DNA from: JAIXWP01 sp041391745
GTDB lineage: Bacteria; Bacteroidota; Bacteroidia; Flavobacteriales_D; Sanyastnellaceae
Length of the DNA stretch: 64,000 nucleotides
Direction of reading: 5' to 3'
Assembly (NCBI GenBank): GCA_041391745.1
Contig: JAWKNK010000002.1
Location: forward strand, 124,001 to 188,000
Shown here: positions 45,831 to 54,550 of the stretch, one piece after another
Layout of the letters: every line of letters begins with the position of its first letter
How positions within the stretch are numbered: the stretch's first letter is position 1
Made by a program: the position numbers and the translations under genes
The notes under the pieces: model-generated
Databases searched by the model: none
Seen by the model: the letters and a program-made list of their open reading frames with translations, nothing else
What the model was told of the DNA's origin: nothing

Positions 45831-46475
45831 TTAAGAAATAGGAACGAGCTCAACGTTGTCGATCCACACATTACCATTGGATTCAAACTGTAACATCATT
45901 TGCTTGATGCTATAAATATCTATAGGACTCTTTTCGAAATAGAAAGTCTTCAATGGAATTTTAACCTGTGTCCAATCCTTGCCTATAGGGCCGTTTACGA
46001 CTACTTCGTCCGTTACGCCACGCCATTGTTGGTTGCCCACAAAATCTTCAAAACCAATTGCCCAAGGCAATGCTTTCATTGGTTTATCTTCGGTGCGCAC
46101 CCAAAAAGAAACTGCAGCACTATCAATGATTTGAGAAAAATCCTTTCCTGTCCATCCATCCCAACCGAATCCCATTCCCATCCAAGGACATCCGCCCGCT
46201 TGCTTATTCCACGTCACATGAATGGCACCACTGCCTGAATAAACAACTGATTTCTCATTCTCTACTTGAATACACTTTGGTTCTTTTGTAAACCAAACAT
46301 CTGCGCCAAAATCATCTTTGAAAATAGAAATTTGGTAAAAGCCATTGATGTTCTTTGCGTCTTGTTGCCCTGTACTTTCATCGTAAAGACCAAGCGGACT
46401 CAATTGAACACATGACGTCCAAGTAATTGTAAAAGCTACAATAACAAGAATGAAAATATGCTTGTTTTTCATCAT
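45831..46475 (-). CDS. Lipoprotein with carbohydrate-binding-like jelly-roll
   Basis: 214 residues. Lipobox TSC with Cys22. The mature part follows a galactose-binding/CBM11-like beta-sandwich: SGSGAIHVTWNK, AAVSFWVRTEDK, DWTQVKIPLKTF and the ending QMMLQFESNGNVWIDNVELVP. A ligand cannot be named; glucan binding is inferred from the operon. The start overlaps the stop of the upstream gene (46472-46475). Confidence 0.65.
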   Translation of the reverse strand: MMKNKHIFILVIVAFTITWTSCVQLSPLGLYDESTGQQDAKNINGFYQISIFKDDFGADVWFTKEPKCIQVENEKSVVYSGSGAIHVTWNKQAGGCPWMGMGFGWDGWTGKDFSQIIDSAAVSFWVRTEDKPMKALPWAIGFEDFVGNQQWRGVTDEVVVNGPIGKDWTQVKIPLKTFYFEKSPIDIYSIKQMMLQFESNGNVWIDNVELVPIS

Positions 46476-47470
46476 GGAATTAATGGTCCGTTTTCAGTGA
46501 AAATAAGATAATCGATATAGCTCTGTGCGTATCCTGAAGTTGGATTTGCCAAATGAAGAATATTCACTTGCATCAATTTATGTGGTTCCTTCACTCCATT
46601 ACCAGCAGGTGTAGAAGGAGCTCCATTCACAAGAGCAGCCAAGTCCGCATAATTCACAGAAAGTTGCGACCAACCTGCTGCTGTAGGAGTAACTTGGATC
46701 GAATACATATCTTCATTGTTCGCATTGAATGTTCCATCTTCGTTGTCGTCTTCACAGAATTGGAAAAGAATCAACGCGTTATTGAGTGTAGGAACTTTGT
46801 AATAAAACGTATTGAAGTAAACGTTAGCAGGATTACTATTTAAAGGAAATGCTTGCACCCCGTACGCAGACGCGGGAATGTAAACGTATCCTTTCAGCCA
46901 GTCCCAATTTACATCTCCACCCATGTCGTAGTAATGTGTTCCTTGTGCAGACAAATCAGAAGTTTGAATGTTGAATGACATGTTTGCTCCAGATTGAATG
47001 AACGTTAGCCAGTTGGCCGGAAATCCATTTTCAAAATCACTTAATAAAAATCCTTGGTTTACACGTCCTGCAACAACTGTTAATGTATCGCGCAACGTAT
47101 CCGTCTGATTTAAAAATGTAACTTCAACAGCACAATCCTCGCCTTTAAACATGGGCAGAATAGAAGTTGTACCATTCCAAAGGGCGTTCACATTATTCAA
47201 GTTGTCACTAAAACCTTCGATGTTTCTAATTGCCCCGCTAGTGAGGCCTTTGATTTCAATATTCCATTCTACATTTTTGGAAAAAGTAGCGGTGAAATAT
47301 GTCGATTCACCACTAGAGAAGTCAACATTTCTGTTAGAAATATCCAAATCTTGTACAATAGAAAATCCGCCATACAGATTGTTTAAGTCTGGACCAGAGA
47401 ATTCGTCGTCTTGCTTACAACCTGAAAATACGATTGCCGAAAGCGCTATGAAAATTGATAATTTCTTCAT
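46472..47470 (-). CDS. Surface or periplasmic lipoprotein of the glucan locus
   Basis: 332 residues. Lipobox FSGC with Cys18, then KQDDE. Two beta domains: an Ig-like N-terminal part (STYFTATFSKNVEWNIEIKGLTSGAIRNIEG) and a jelly-roll-like C-terminal part (GFLLSDFENGFPANWLTF...IQVTPTAAGWSQLSVNYADL...QSYIDYLIFTENG). It could take the place of a SusD/SusE-type binding lipoprotein, but it shows no SusD helices. Function inferred only from position between the barrel and hydrolase genes. Confidence 0.6.
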   Translation of the reverse strand: MKKLSIFIALSAIVFSGCKQDDEFSGPDLNNLYGGFSIVQDLDISNRNVDFSSGESTYFTATFSKNVEWNIEIKGLTSGAIRNIEGFSDNLNNVNALWNGTTSILPMFKGEDCAVEVTFLNQTDTLRDTLTVVAGRVNQGFLLSDFENGFPANWLTFIQSGANMSFNIQTSDLSAQGTHYYDMGGDVNWDWLKGYVYIPASAYGVQAFPLNSNPANVYFNTFYYKVPTLNNALILFQFCEDDNEDGTFNANNEDMYSIQVTPTAAGWSQLSVNYADLAALVNGAPSTPAGNGVKEPHKLMQVNILHLANPTSGYAQSYIDYLIFTENGPLIP

Positions 47471-47473
47471 GAC

Positions 47474-49210
47474 TTAAAAATTCATTTGATAAAGCACCAT
47501 AATTTGACCTACGTTATAACTCGTAGAGTTCAATGTTGCATCGTTGATGTCGTATTGATTCCATTGAGTGGTTAAGAAAGCATTCTCACTAAAGCGATAA
47601 CGCAGTCCTAAAGCCATCATGTTTTCCTTTCCGTTTACTTTGTACTCATTGAAATTGAAAGTTTCACCATAGGCATTTTTTCTAGCTACAAAGTCAAATC
47701 CATTGTACTGAATCCACTGCCAGCCAGCCATCAAATCAAGCTTTTCTAAAACTTCAATTTCTAATCCTGCAGCAGCAACCTGTGTGTTCAAATCTACTTG
47801 AGGCACCACATCTGTTCCACCTCTTGTGGTTTGATCATTTCTGAATGAAAGTTGCGCTGCAAGTCTTCTCTGCCATGATGTAAATGCCTTTTCTCTTTTA
47901 AATTCTACACCACCTTCTGTGCGCATAAATTTTCGAGGAGTCAAGGTACCTTCACCTCTCACTTCTTGCATATCCGTATTGGCAACATAAACTTTCACAT
48001 CTTTTTTCGGTGACTCCCAGCCCAAATTTATAACGCCTCCCATGCGGTTTGGCGTCGCATCACCGTAAGGAGTGATGTTATCATATTTGGGTGCAAATGC
48101 CATCAAATAATTCTGCAATTGAAGGTTATAAAAATTCGATTCTCTCATCAAATCCATCATGCTCAAATTACGTACAACTTGATCGTTGGTAATCCTACCA
48201 TAAGCCGTGGGAAGTTGTCCGTAGTTGATTCTCTTCGTTTGAGCGCCTGGACTATTAAATAATGCATCTACCTTCGACAAACGCACGTCAAGAGTCACAT
48301 TCGTCTTTTCATTTTTAACCTTTGCTCTCCAATCTATTGCGCTTCCTTTCCATTCTGGAGCTTCTGCATCATTTACGTAGAAAGTCTTTGAATGTGCCCA
48401 TTCTACGTCAGAGGTGGCAGCCCATTGCTCGTTGTTCCATTTTCCTTCAGCCGTATAGGTCATCACTGGATTTCTAAACAATGTTGTATTGCGAGATGTT
48501 CCCTCAATATCATTCAGGTTTACAAAATTGAAACCTACATTGAAGTATTTGCTCTGTATCAATTGAAGATTTAATCCTGCAAAAATTCTATCGTTGATGG
48601 ATGAATTGTTTGATGCTCTAACTCTAGTTGCAACGGTATGAAATTGTAGTTCTTCCACAAATTTACTAAACACCAATGCGAATTCCGCTGCTGCGCCTTG
48701 TTGACGCCAAGAATGATCATTGTTGTAAAAATGATCATAGTTCAACACATCGTATTGCTGACGAAAAGCCTGCGGCGTGAGGCTCAACAATTCTTGATCG
48801 TTATTCCAAAGCGTGTACTTCGTCATGCGGTAATTGATATCGCCCAGTTGATAACGCACAACATTACCGATTACACCTTTCACATAGAGTTGTCGGATAT
48901 CGAAAGTGACACCAGAACCCCAGAATCCGCCATAGTCGTTGCGTACACGCACCATTCCTTGAATCTCCATATTCTTATTGGGGCGAATATTCAATCCTAA
49001 GTCAGCGAGAACGTGACCGCTATTCAATCGTGGGATGGTTATAGTATCCTCTTGAGCTACGTTTTGATCTAGGCGGTCGCCAAAGAAGTAACCACGCGCC
49101 GCACCTGTCACATTAAATTTTCGTGCAGGACTTTGCGCAAATGATGTTACTACCGCAAATAGTAGGCAGCACATCACAAAAAACCGAATGATCATTCTGT
49201 TGTATATCAT
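47474..49210 (-). CDS. Porin-like outer-membrane barrel protein
   Basis: 578 residues. Signal peptide ends VTSFAQ (~residue 26). Long alternating amphipathic strands with turn-rich polar loops, and a C-terminal phenylalanine (QIMVLYQMNF) as recognised by the BAM machinery. There is no TonB box, plug domain or SusC pattern. It starts one base after the stop of the next barrel gene upstream. A role in passing oligosaccharides across the outer membrane is inferred from context. Confidence 0.65.
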   Translation of the reverse strand: MIYNRMIIRFFVMCCLLFAVVTSFAQSPARKFNVTGAARGYFFGDRLDQNVAQEDTITIPRLNSGHVLADLGLNIRPNKNMEIQGMVRVRNDYGGFWGSGVTFDIRQLYVKGVIGNVVRYQLGDINYRMTKYTLWNNDQELLSLTPQAFRQQYDVLNYDHFYNNDHSWRQQGAAAEFALVFSKFVEELQFHTVATRVRASNNSSINDRIFAGLNLQLIQSKYFNVGFNFVNLNDIEGTSRNTTLFRNPVMTYTAEGKWNNEQWAATSDVEWAHSKTFYVNDAEAPEWKGSAIDWRAKVKNEKTNVTLDVRLSKVDALFNSPGAQTKRINYGQLPTAYGRITNDQVVRNLSMMDLMRESNFYNLQLQNYLMAFAPKYDNITPYGDATPNRMGGVINLGWESPKKDVKVYVANTDMQEVRGEGTLTPRKFMRTEGGVEFKREKAFTSWQRRLAAQLSFRNDQTTRGGTDVVPQVDLNTQVAAAGLEIEVLEKLDLMAGWQWIQYNGFDFVARKNAYGETFNFNEYKVNGKENMMALGLRYRFSENAFLTTQWNQYDINDATLNSTSYNVGQIMVLYQMNF

Positions 49211-51161
49211 TTAGAAAAATGCTTTAATTTCTAATGTCAATTCTCTACCTCTAAATCTATCCAGACTGAAACTTTCATCTCTGAAATAATACCAGCGATG
49301 ACGTAGATAGAGTCTTGTATTCTTACCCATATCAATATCACAACCCACACCAACTCCTTCTCCATACTGGTTTCTTGGAGACAATGTTTGTGTATCGATA
49401 TCAGTAAGGCTATTTCCTTTTGTGCGTTCCCAACCGTAATACATATTCAATAAGAAGCCGCGAGAAATCGCGTAATATGCTTCCACTTCAGCCGCAAACA
49501 AATTGATGTAAGCATCGTCGTTTGTTACTACAATTGGTGAGTATTTCTTCTGAACAGAATGTGCTTGAAGCAATGAGAATAAATACAAATCACGACCTGC
49601 AAATTTCGTGTGGTATTTCAATTGGGCTTCCATGGTTGTAAAATGTTTACGAACCACTGATGCACTGTCTACATTATCAGAAAGATTCACAGTTTCATAT
49701 ACATCTCTGAAAATATCCGAGTAGCGGCCATAGGGACCAACATTAGCAGGGAAAGCCCATCTCCAAAAACGCGAGCGCGTAAAGCTATTTACAGGATGCG
49801 AATAGGTAATTACAGGAGCCGCAGCCATAATCTCTGAAGCCATTCCTACACCTCCCGCGAATTTCAATTTCTTCTTACCTGCTTCCACATTCAAATTTAA
49901 TCCTTGTCGGTTGTTGGTCATTTGACCCAGTCTTACTATTGAACTTCCGAAAGGCTGAAGCACTGCAGTAGAACCCACACTTCCAGCAGGAATATTATTT
50001 ACAGAATATTCCGGTGTTGCGGTGTTCCAATACAGCGCATTGTTGTTGATTACATAAGGACTGATGCGATACGCATGTAGCTCGAAAGAAGGAATGCGGC
50101 CGCGCATAGGTGATTTCAATTTCACTTGAAACAATTCGCTCCAACCTTTATCATTGATGGGACTGAAGTAATTTCCTGATCCCTCTTCTCCTCTAAAAGT
50201 AAAACCTTGCTTTTCGATAGCCCACTCAAAAGTGGCGATGTGAAAGCCATAATTCTCGCGTGCCAAAGAATCGGTGTATGAGAATTGATTTAAAGTATTT
50301 ACTCCAATAAAATTTTTAGAACCCCATTCCTTTCTGACCTTACCACCATAAGAGAAATTTGGTTCTTGTGAGAAGCCCCCGTTCAATTCCGTTTTACCAA
50401 TAAGTCCTGAGAAAGAAATTCTTCCTGAAAGTCTGTCCCTTCAATTACGGCGCCTACAAATGCGCGATTTCCCAGCGTGTATCTTGATCGATGGAACCTT
50501 GATCAAAGTACTGTTTGTAGCGCGATGCGATTTCATTTCCTGTAGGGTCCCATGGGTTTCTTTCGAAAAGCATAAAACGATTGTATCCTCTAAAAGATGC
50601 CATCGTTAAGTCACTCATGTTGTACCATTGAATACCACCAATATGTGTGGCGAGTGTTCCTTTTTTCGTTTTGAAACTGCCGTGCATATTCATCCCTAAC
50701 AACATCCCCATGGCGCCACCAAGTCGCGTAGATGTCAGTGGGTATTGAATATCAGGACGAAGTGAGTCAGGAACTTGTGTACTATAACTTATACCAATTA
50801 GCCCTTGTAAAAACTGGAACACCATTATATCGAAAGACCAAGATGCTCTGTCAGAAGGACGACCTGCTATGGTAAGATATAAGTTCGGAAGTTGGCTATC
50901 ATCTCCAATAAATAATGAACGAGACAGCATTGTATCGCCTGCTGCTTGATTCAATAAATACGGATCATACATTCTATTGTACGTTCCAAAAAATCTGTAG
51001 TAACCTGAAATTTGAATGCTTCTATCGCTGCCAGGATCTTTTTTCGGAAACAATCCTATCTCCGAAAATCGCGATCGTGAAATGGAGTCAGATTGTGCCA
51101 ACACATCACACGAAAAAGAAAATAAAAGCAAAAGAAAAGTTAGAGTAGCAAACTTCTTCAT
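49211..51161 (-). pseudogene. Second outer-membrane barrel gene, interrupted by two one-base deletions
   Basis: The start at 51161 gives a signal peptide (MKKFATLTFLLLLFSFSCDVLAQ). Frame one runs to RWEIAHL-stop near 50454. Adding a base near 50463 restores AFVGAVIEG, and another near 50438 restores DRLSGRISFSGLIGKTELNGGF, which continues without break to the end (ELTLEIKAFF). The whole encodes ~650 residues ending in aromatic Phe, an outer-membrane barrel. Because all of it is otherwise conserved, a sequencing error is as likely as a real pseudogene. First gene of the operon with its own operator. Confidence 0.65.
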
Positions 51162-51185
51162 GTGGTTTTTGGTATAAAGATTTTC

Positions 51186-51220
51186 AAACATAATACCTTT
51201 TTGTAAAAAATACAAAAAGT
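51186..51220 (-). promoter_or_regulatory. Operator A and overlapping promoter of the barrel operon
   Basis: A perfect palindrome CTTTTTGTA-N5-TACAAAAAG at 51198-51220. On the minus strand its left arm contributes TTG (51216-51214); 20 bases on lies TATGTTTG (51193-51186), a full -7 consensus. The palindrome therefore covers the -33 element. Confidence 0.75.
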
Positions 51221-51233
51221 ATCTCATAAAGGA

Positions 51234-52556
51234 TTACATCTCCATTCTTTTAAATGAAATTGGTCTTGATGGTCCTTTACTTGCATCGCGTGGTGTTACA
51301 AAAAATGGAACATTTTCGTAGGCATAATGATTATGCTTATCATAGATAAATATGAAAAGTCGATAAGAACCAGGTTCCTTTGGTGCGCGAAAAGTAGCTT
51401 CATTGTCCTTTCGTTTTACAAACACTCCACTCACTGGAAGCGGCGCCGACTCCGCATCTCCACCAGCTTTGATGTCCGTACTCTCCGGAATAATCAACCA
51501 TTTATAGATCAGGTTGTCGCCATCTGCATCATTTGCAGTTACTGTTGCATCATATTTTTCTTCTGCTTCTAAATAGATGCTTTCATTTTTATTTAAACCA
51601 TTCACTAATGTCGTTCCAATAGAAGGACAATGATTCGAAGGATCCTTTCCTGTCCAAATTTTCTCGAGCCGATCCAAAGCTTCAGACGATTCGCCTGCTT
51701 CAGAAAATAATCCATACCAAGTTGAAGTAGTTTCTTGTTTTTGTCCCCAAAGGAAAACGAATGAACCAAGACATTTCGATTTGTCGCTCGCTATATAATC
51801 GGTGTAGCGGGATTCATAAGAGTTTGCCTTTTCAGTACTGCTTTGTTCTACTGGAGCATTCCATTTTGTTTTTGCCACTTCCCAGTGACCATTAGGTCCC
51901 CACTCGGTAATCATGTATGGACCTTTCCATCCTGCTTCTCTGATTCCATTTTTTACATATCCAATATCTCCATATGTATTCACGCCATATATATCGACGC
52001 TTGGAGCGCGCTCGTTAACCAATTTCACTTCTGCCGGATCAAGCCCTGCCGTAACCGTACACGTGGGGTGATTAGGATCGACCTCATGAATCATCTTAGC
52101 GATATCTTCAATAGCATACCAAACATTGGTATTGGTATAAAATAAATCTACCTCGTTTCCAACTGCCCAAATAAGTAGAGCTGGATGATCTTTTAATTCA
52201 TTCACTACTGCGCGAAAACCATCGAGTTGTGCTTTTACCTTAACGGGATCATCATAATCAAAACCGTGACGTTCGTGTTGCGCCCACAGTCCCATCATCA
52301 CCTTTATACCTTTCGACTGCGCTTCGTCTAAAACCTCCTTTGCATTGTCGGTACTCCAAGTACGAATGGTATTTCCGCCAATTTCAACAAGCTTGTCCAG
52401 ATTTGTTTGACCACCGGCACCTTTAATATAATAAGGACTACCGTCAACCAATAGTTGCCAATTCTCTCCCGATTGTTTCACCTCTACTTTGGCGGGTTGA
52501 GCAAATGTTAATGTTGAAGTTAACACTGCGACCGCAAACAACATCTTCTTTATCAT
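51234..52556 (-). CDS. Exported glycoside hydrolase with GH2-type TIM barrel
   Basis: 440 residues. Signal peptide ends LTFAQ (~residue 20). The barrel begins YYIKGAGGQTNLDKLVEIGGNTIRTWS. The acid/base pair N134-E135 lies in WAVGNEVDLF and the nucleophile E218 in YMITEWGPNGHW, the GH clan A arrangement closest to the GH2 C-terminal barrel, without the usual N-terminal GH2 sandwich. A C-terminal beta domain follows (~325-430). Specificity cannot be read; a beta-linked glycan is likely. It follows the Nudix regulator gene after three bases. Confidence 0.8.
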   Translation of the reverse strand: MIKKMLFAVAVLTSTLTFAQPAKVEVKQSGENWQLLVDGSPYYIKGAGGQTNLDKLVEIGGNTIRTWSTDNAKEVLDEAQSKGIKVMMGLWAQHERHGFDYDDPVKVKAQLDGFRAVVNELKDHPALLIWAVGNEVDLFYTNTNVWYAIEDIAKMIHEVDPNHPTCTVTAGLDPAEVKLVNERAPSVDIYGVNTYGDIGYVKNGIREAGWKGPYMITEWGPNGHWEVAKTKWNAPVEQSSTEKANSYESRYTDYIASDKSKCLGSFVFLWGQKQETTSTWYGLFSEAGESSEALDRLEKIWTGKDPSNHCPSIGTTLVNGLNKNESIYLEAEEKYDATVTANDADGDNLIYKWLIIPESTDIKAGGDAESAPLPVSGVFVKRKDNEATFRAPKEPGSYRLFIFIYDKHNHYAYENVPFFVTPRDASKGPSRPISFKRMEM

Positions 52557-52559
52557 GAA

Positions 52560-53303
52560 TTATAAATTAAAAAGATTATTCTTCTTTTTCATTTCCAAAT
52601 ATTTCTTCTCGTCAAACCTGTATAATAATGATGGTCTATGCTTCACATTCTTCTGAGCTTCATTTAGACGCACCACAAATTTCATCTCTTGAACTTTTTT
52701 TCTGAAGTTCCCTTTATCGAATTCCTTTTCTAAAACCGTTTCATAAAATTCTTGCAGTTCTGTCAAGGTAAATTTTTCACCCAAAACTGCCGACCAAACC
52801 GGTTCAGACTGTGCTGACTCTCTAAGGTCTGCTAACGCTGCATTTAAAATTTCTCTGTGGTCAAAAGCCAATTTGGGAATACGTTTCACACTGTGCCATT
52901 TGGTTTGCTTCGCCCAAGATGACGCTTGTGGTTTTATTTCCGCTGTTTCTACGAGTGTGGTATAAGCCACAGTAATAACACGCCCGAGGGGGTGTCTGTT
53001 TACTTTACCAAAAGTTTTTACTTGCTTAATTTTCACATCCGATACAGAGGTCAGATCGTTCAATACACGCGAAGCCGCGGAGTCTAGATCTTCATAGGGG
53101 TAAACTAAATCACCAGGTAATGCCCAAAAATCTTCAAACGGCTCTGTCCCTCTTTCAATAAGCAACACTTTCAATTGCCTTTCATGATATCCAAATATCA
53201 CGCAATCGACAGAGAATGCTGATTTGAAGAATTCATCTATCGGAATAGAATACAAGTCTTCCTGCTGAATTCTAGATTTAAACGCTTTGGAAGTAGCGGT
53301 CAT
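52560..53303 (-). CDS. Nudix-type transcriptional regulator (NrtR/AraR-like)
   Basis: 247 residues. A Nudix domain (~24-160) is joined to a C-terminal winged-helix (~165-240, FTLTELQEFYETVLEKEFDKGNFRKKVQEM), the architecture of NrtR and of the Bacteroidota arabinose regulator AraR. The Nudix box is degenerate: where REUxEExGU is expected it reads R79-V-L-N-D-L, losing the metal-binding glutamates, so hydrolase activity is unlikely and ligand sensing is likely. It is co-transcribed with the GH2-like gene and is divergent from a T9SS binding protein, with a shared palindrome between them. Confidence 0.85.
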   Translation of the reverse strand: MTATSKAFKSRIQQEDLYSIPIDEFFKSAFSVDCVIFGYHERQLKVLLIERGTEPFEDFWALPGDLVYPYEDLDSAASRVLNDLTSVSDVKIKQVKTFGKVNRHPLGRVITVAYTTLVETAEIKPQASSWAKQTKWHSVKRIPKLAFDHREILNAALADLRESAQSEPVWSAVLGEKFTLTELQEFYETVLEKEFDKGNFRKKVQEMKFVVRLNEAQKNVKHRPSLLYRFDEKKYLEMKKKNNLFNL

Positions 53304-53334
53304 AAATTAAAGGTTTTGACAAAGCTAATTAAAA

Positions 53335-53381
53335 CAAAATTATTCAACTTATTGTAAAAATTACAAAAAGGTATATCTTAG
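53335..53381. promoter_or_regulatory. Operator B with two divergent promoters
   Basis: Palindrome CTTATTGTA-N5-TACAAAAAG at 53348-53370. Plus strand: TTG 53352-53354, 19 bases, TATCTTAG 53374-53381 toward 53402. Minus strand: TTG 53366-53364, 21 bases, TAATTTTG 53342-53335 toward the Nudix regulator. Both -33 elements lie inside the palindrome. Confidence 0.75.
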
Positions 53382-53401
53382 TACTTTCAAAACAAACCAA
53401 C

Positions 53402-54397
53402 ATGAAGAAAATTTTTACTCTTTTTAGTGCACTATTTTTAATGGGGGGAATGTCAGCTGTAGCTCAAGAATACAATGTTACATTCCAAGTAAACATGAAT
53501 GATGTAGGAGGTGGTTTTACAACTCCAGAAGTCAATGGTACATTTAACAATTGGTGTGGAAACTGCGCTGCAATGTCAGATGATGACGGTGATGGAATTT
53601 GGTCAATTACTATTTCCCTTCCAGCAGGACAGGTAGAATTCAAATATTCTGCAGATAACTGGAACACTCAAGAAACCCTACTTGCTGGATCTCCATGCAC
53701 GATCACAACAGGTCAGTTTACCAATAGAGTTTATGTTGTATCTCAAGATGTAACATTACCTCCAGTTTGTTGGGGAAGCTGTGATGACTGTGGAATCGTA
53801 AATGGCCCTTACAATGTTGTATTCAATTTGGATATGTCAGAGGTATCTGCGACATTCACCACTCCTGAAGTAAACGGAACTTTCAACAACTGGTGTGGGG
53901 GTTGTGCTCCAATGTCGGATGAAGATGGCGATGGAATTTGGACATTAACAATTCCATTGAATCCAGGAACACATGAATTTAAATATGCTTATGATTCATG
54001 GGCTGGGCAAGAAACGTTGACTGCCGGTTCTCCATGTACAATTACTACGGAAGGTTTCACAAATCGCGTGATCAACGTAACTGGTGAAATGGATATGTCT
54101 GCTGTTTGCTGGGGAAGTTGTGCAGCATGCATTCCTACTAGTGTTTCAGAAATTGAAGTTGCAAATATTTCAATCTATCCAAACCCTGCTACTAATAATG
54201 TAAACATCAATGTAGGTTCTTTCGAGGGCACATTGAATGTGTATGATATTACTGGTAAAGAAATCATGATTGGCAAGCAAATTTTCAAAAACACCACTAA
54301 AGTTTTGGACGTTTCTGAACTAGCTGCTGGTCAATATTATTTCTCATTTATTTCAAATAATGAGGTTATCACTAAAACAGTGAGCATCGCAAAATAA
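53402..54397 (+). CDS. T9SS-secreted protein with two Cys-rich glycogen-binding-like domains
   Basis: 331 residues. Signal peptide ends SAVAQ (~residue 22). Two ~110-residue modules (~24-130 and ~136-243) each show VTFQVNM, TTPEVNGTFNNWCGNCAAMSD-type sequence, D-G-D-G-I-W, an E-F-K-Y strand, SPCTITT and CWGSC..C. The overall order matches AMPK/CBM48-like E-set starch-binding domains, with an added W-C-G-x-C pair. A type A sorting domain closes the protein (ISIYPNPATNNV). A surface glycan-binding role is inferred. Expressed from operator B. Confidence 0.8.
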   Translation: MKKIFTLFSALFLMGGMSAVAQEYNVTFQVNMNDVGGGFTTPEVNGTFNNWCGNCAAMSDDDGDGIWSITISLPAGQVEFKYSADNWNTQETLLAGSPCTITTGQFTNRVYVVSQDVTLPPVCWGSCDDCGIVNGPYNVVFNLDMSEVSATFTTPEVNGTFNNWCGGCAPMSDEDGDGIWTLTIPLNPGTHEFKYAYDSWAGQETLTAGSPCTITTEGFTNRVINVTGEMDMSAVCWGSCAACIPTSVSEIEVANISIYPNPATNNVNINVGSFEGTLNVYDITGKEIMIGKQIFKNTTKVLDVSELAAGQYYFSFISNNEVITKTVSIAK

Positions 54398-54420
54398 ATT
54401 TTTCAGAGCATTTATATAAA

Positions 54421-54449
54421 AAACCTGCCCATTGGCAGGTTTTTTTTTG
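54421..54449 (+). terminator. Intrinsic terminator after 53402-54397
   Basis: AAACCTGCC (54421-54429) pairs with GGCAGGTTT (54434-54442), followed by T residues to 54448. Confidence 0.88.
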
Positions 54450-54453
54450 TCAC

Positions 54454-54487
54454 CTTATTGTATTTGTTACAATAAGTTATATATTCG
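54454..54487 (+). promoter_or_regulatory. Operator C and promoter of the large binding-protein gene
   Basis: Perfect palindrome CTTATTGTA-N5-TACAATAAG at 54454-54476. TTG at 54458-54460 inside it, 19 bases, TATATTCG at 54480-54487. Confidence 0.78.
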
Positions 54488-54490
54488 ATA

Positions 54491-54513
54491 CTTATTGTAT
54501 TTTTTACAATAAG
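54491..54513. promoter_or_regulatory. Operator D, second palindrome in tandem
   Basis: Perfect palindrome CTTATTGTA-N5-TACAATAAG, centred 37 bases after operator C and just downstream of its -7 box, at or beyond the predicted transcription start. No -7 box is phased to it, so it seems to be an added regulator site. Confidence 0.75.
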
Positions 54514-54550
54514 AAAACAATAAATCAAACAACCTAAAACAAACCACTCA

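Noticed and set aside
47474..51161. SusC-type TonB-dependent receptors
   Set aside because: Neither barrel has a TonB box, plug domain or carboxypeptidase-like N-terminal domain, and both are shorter than SusC.
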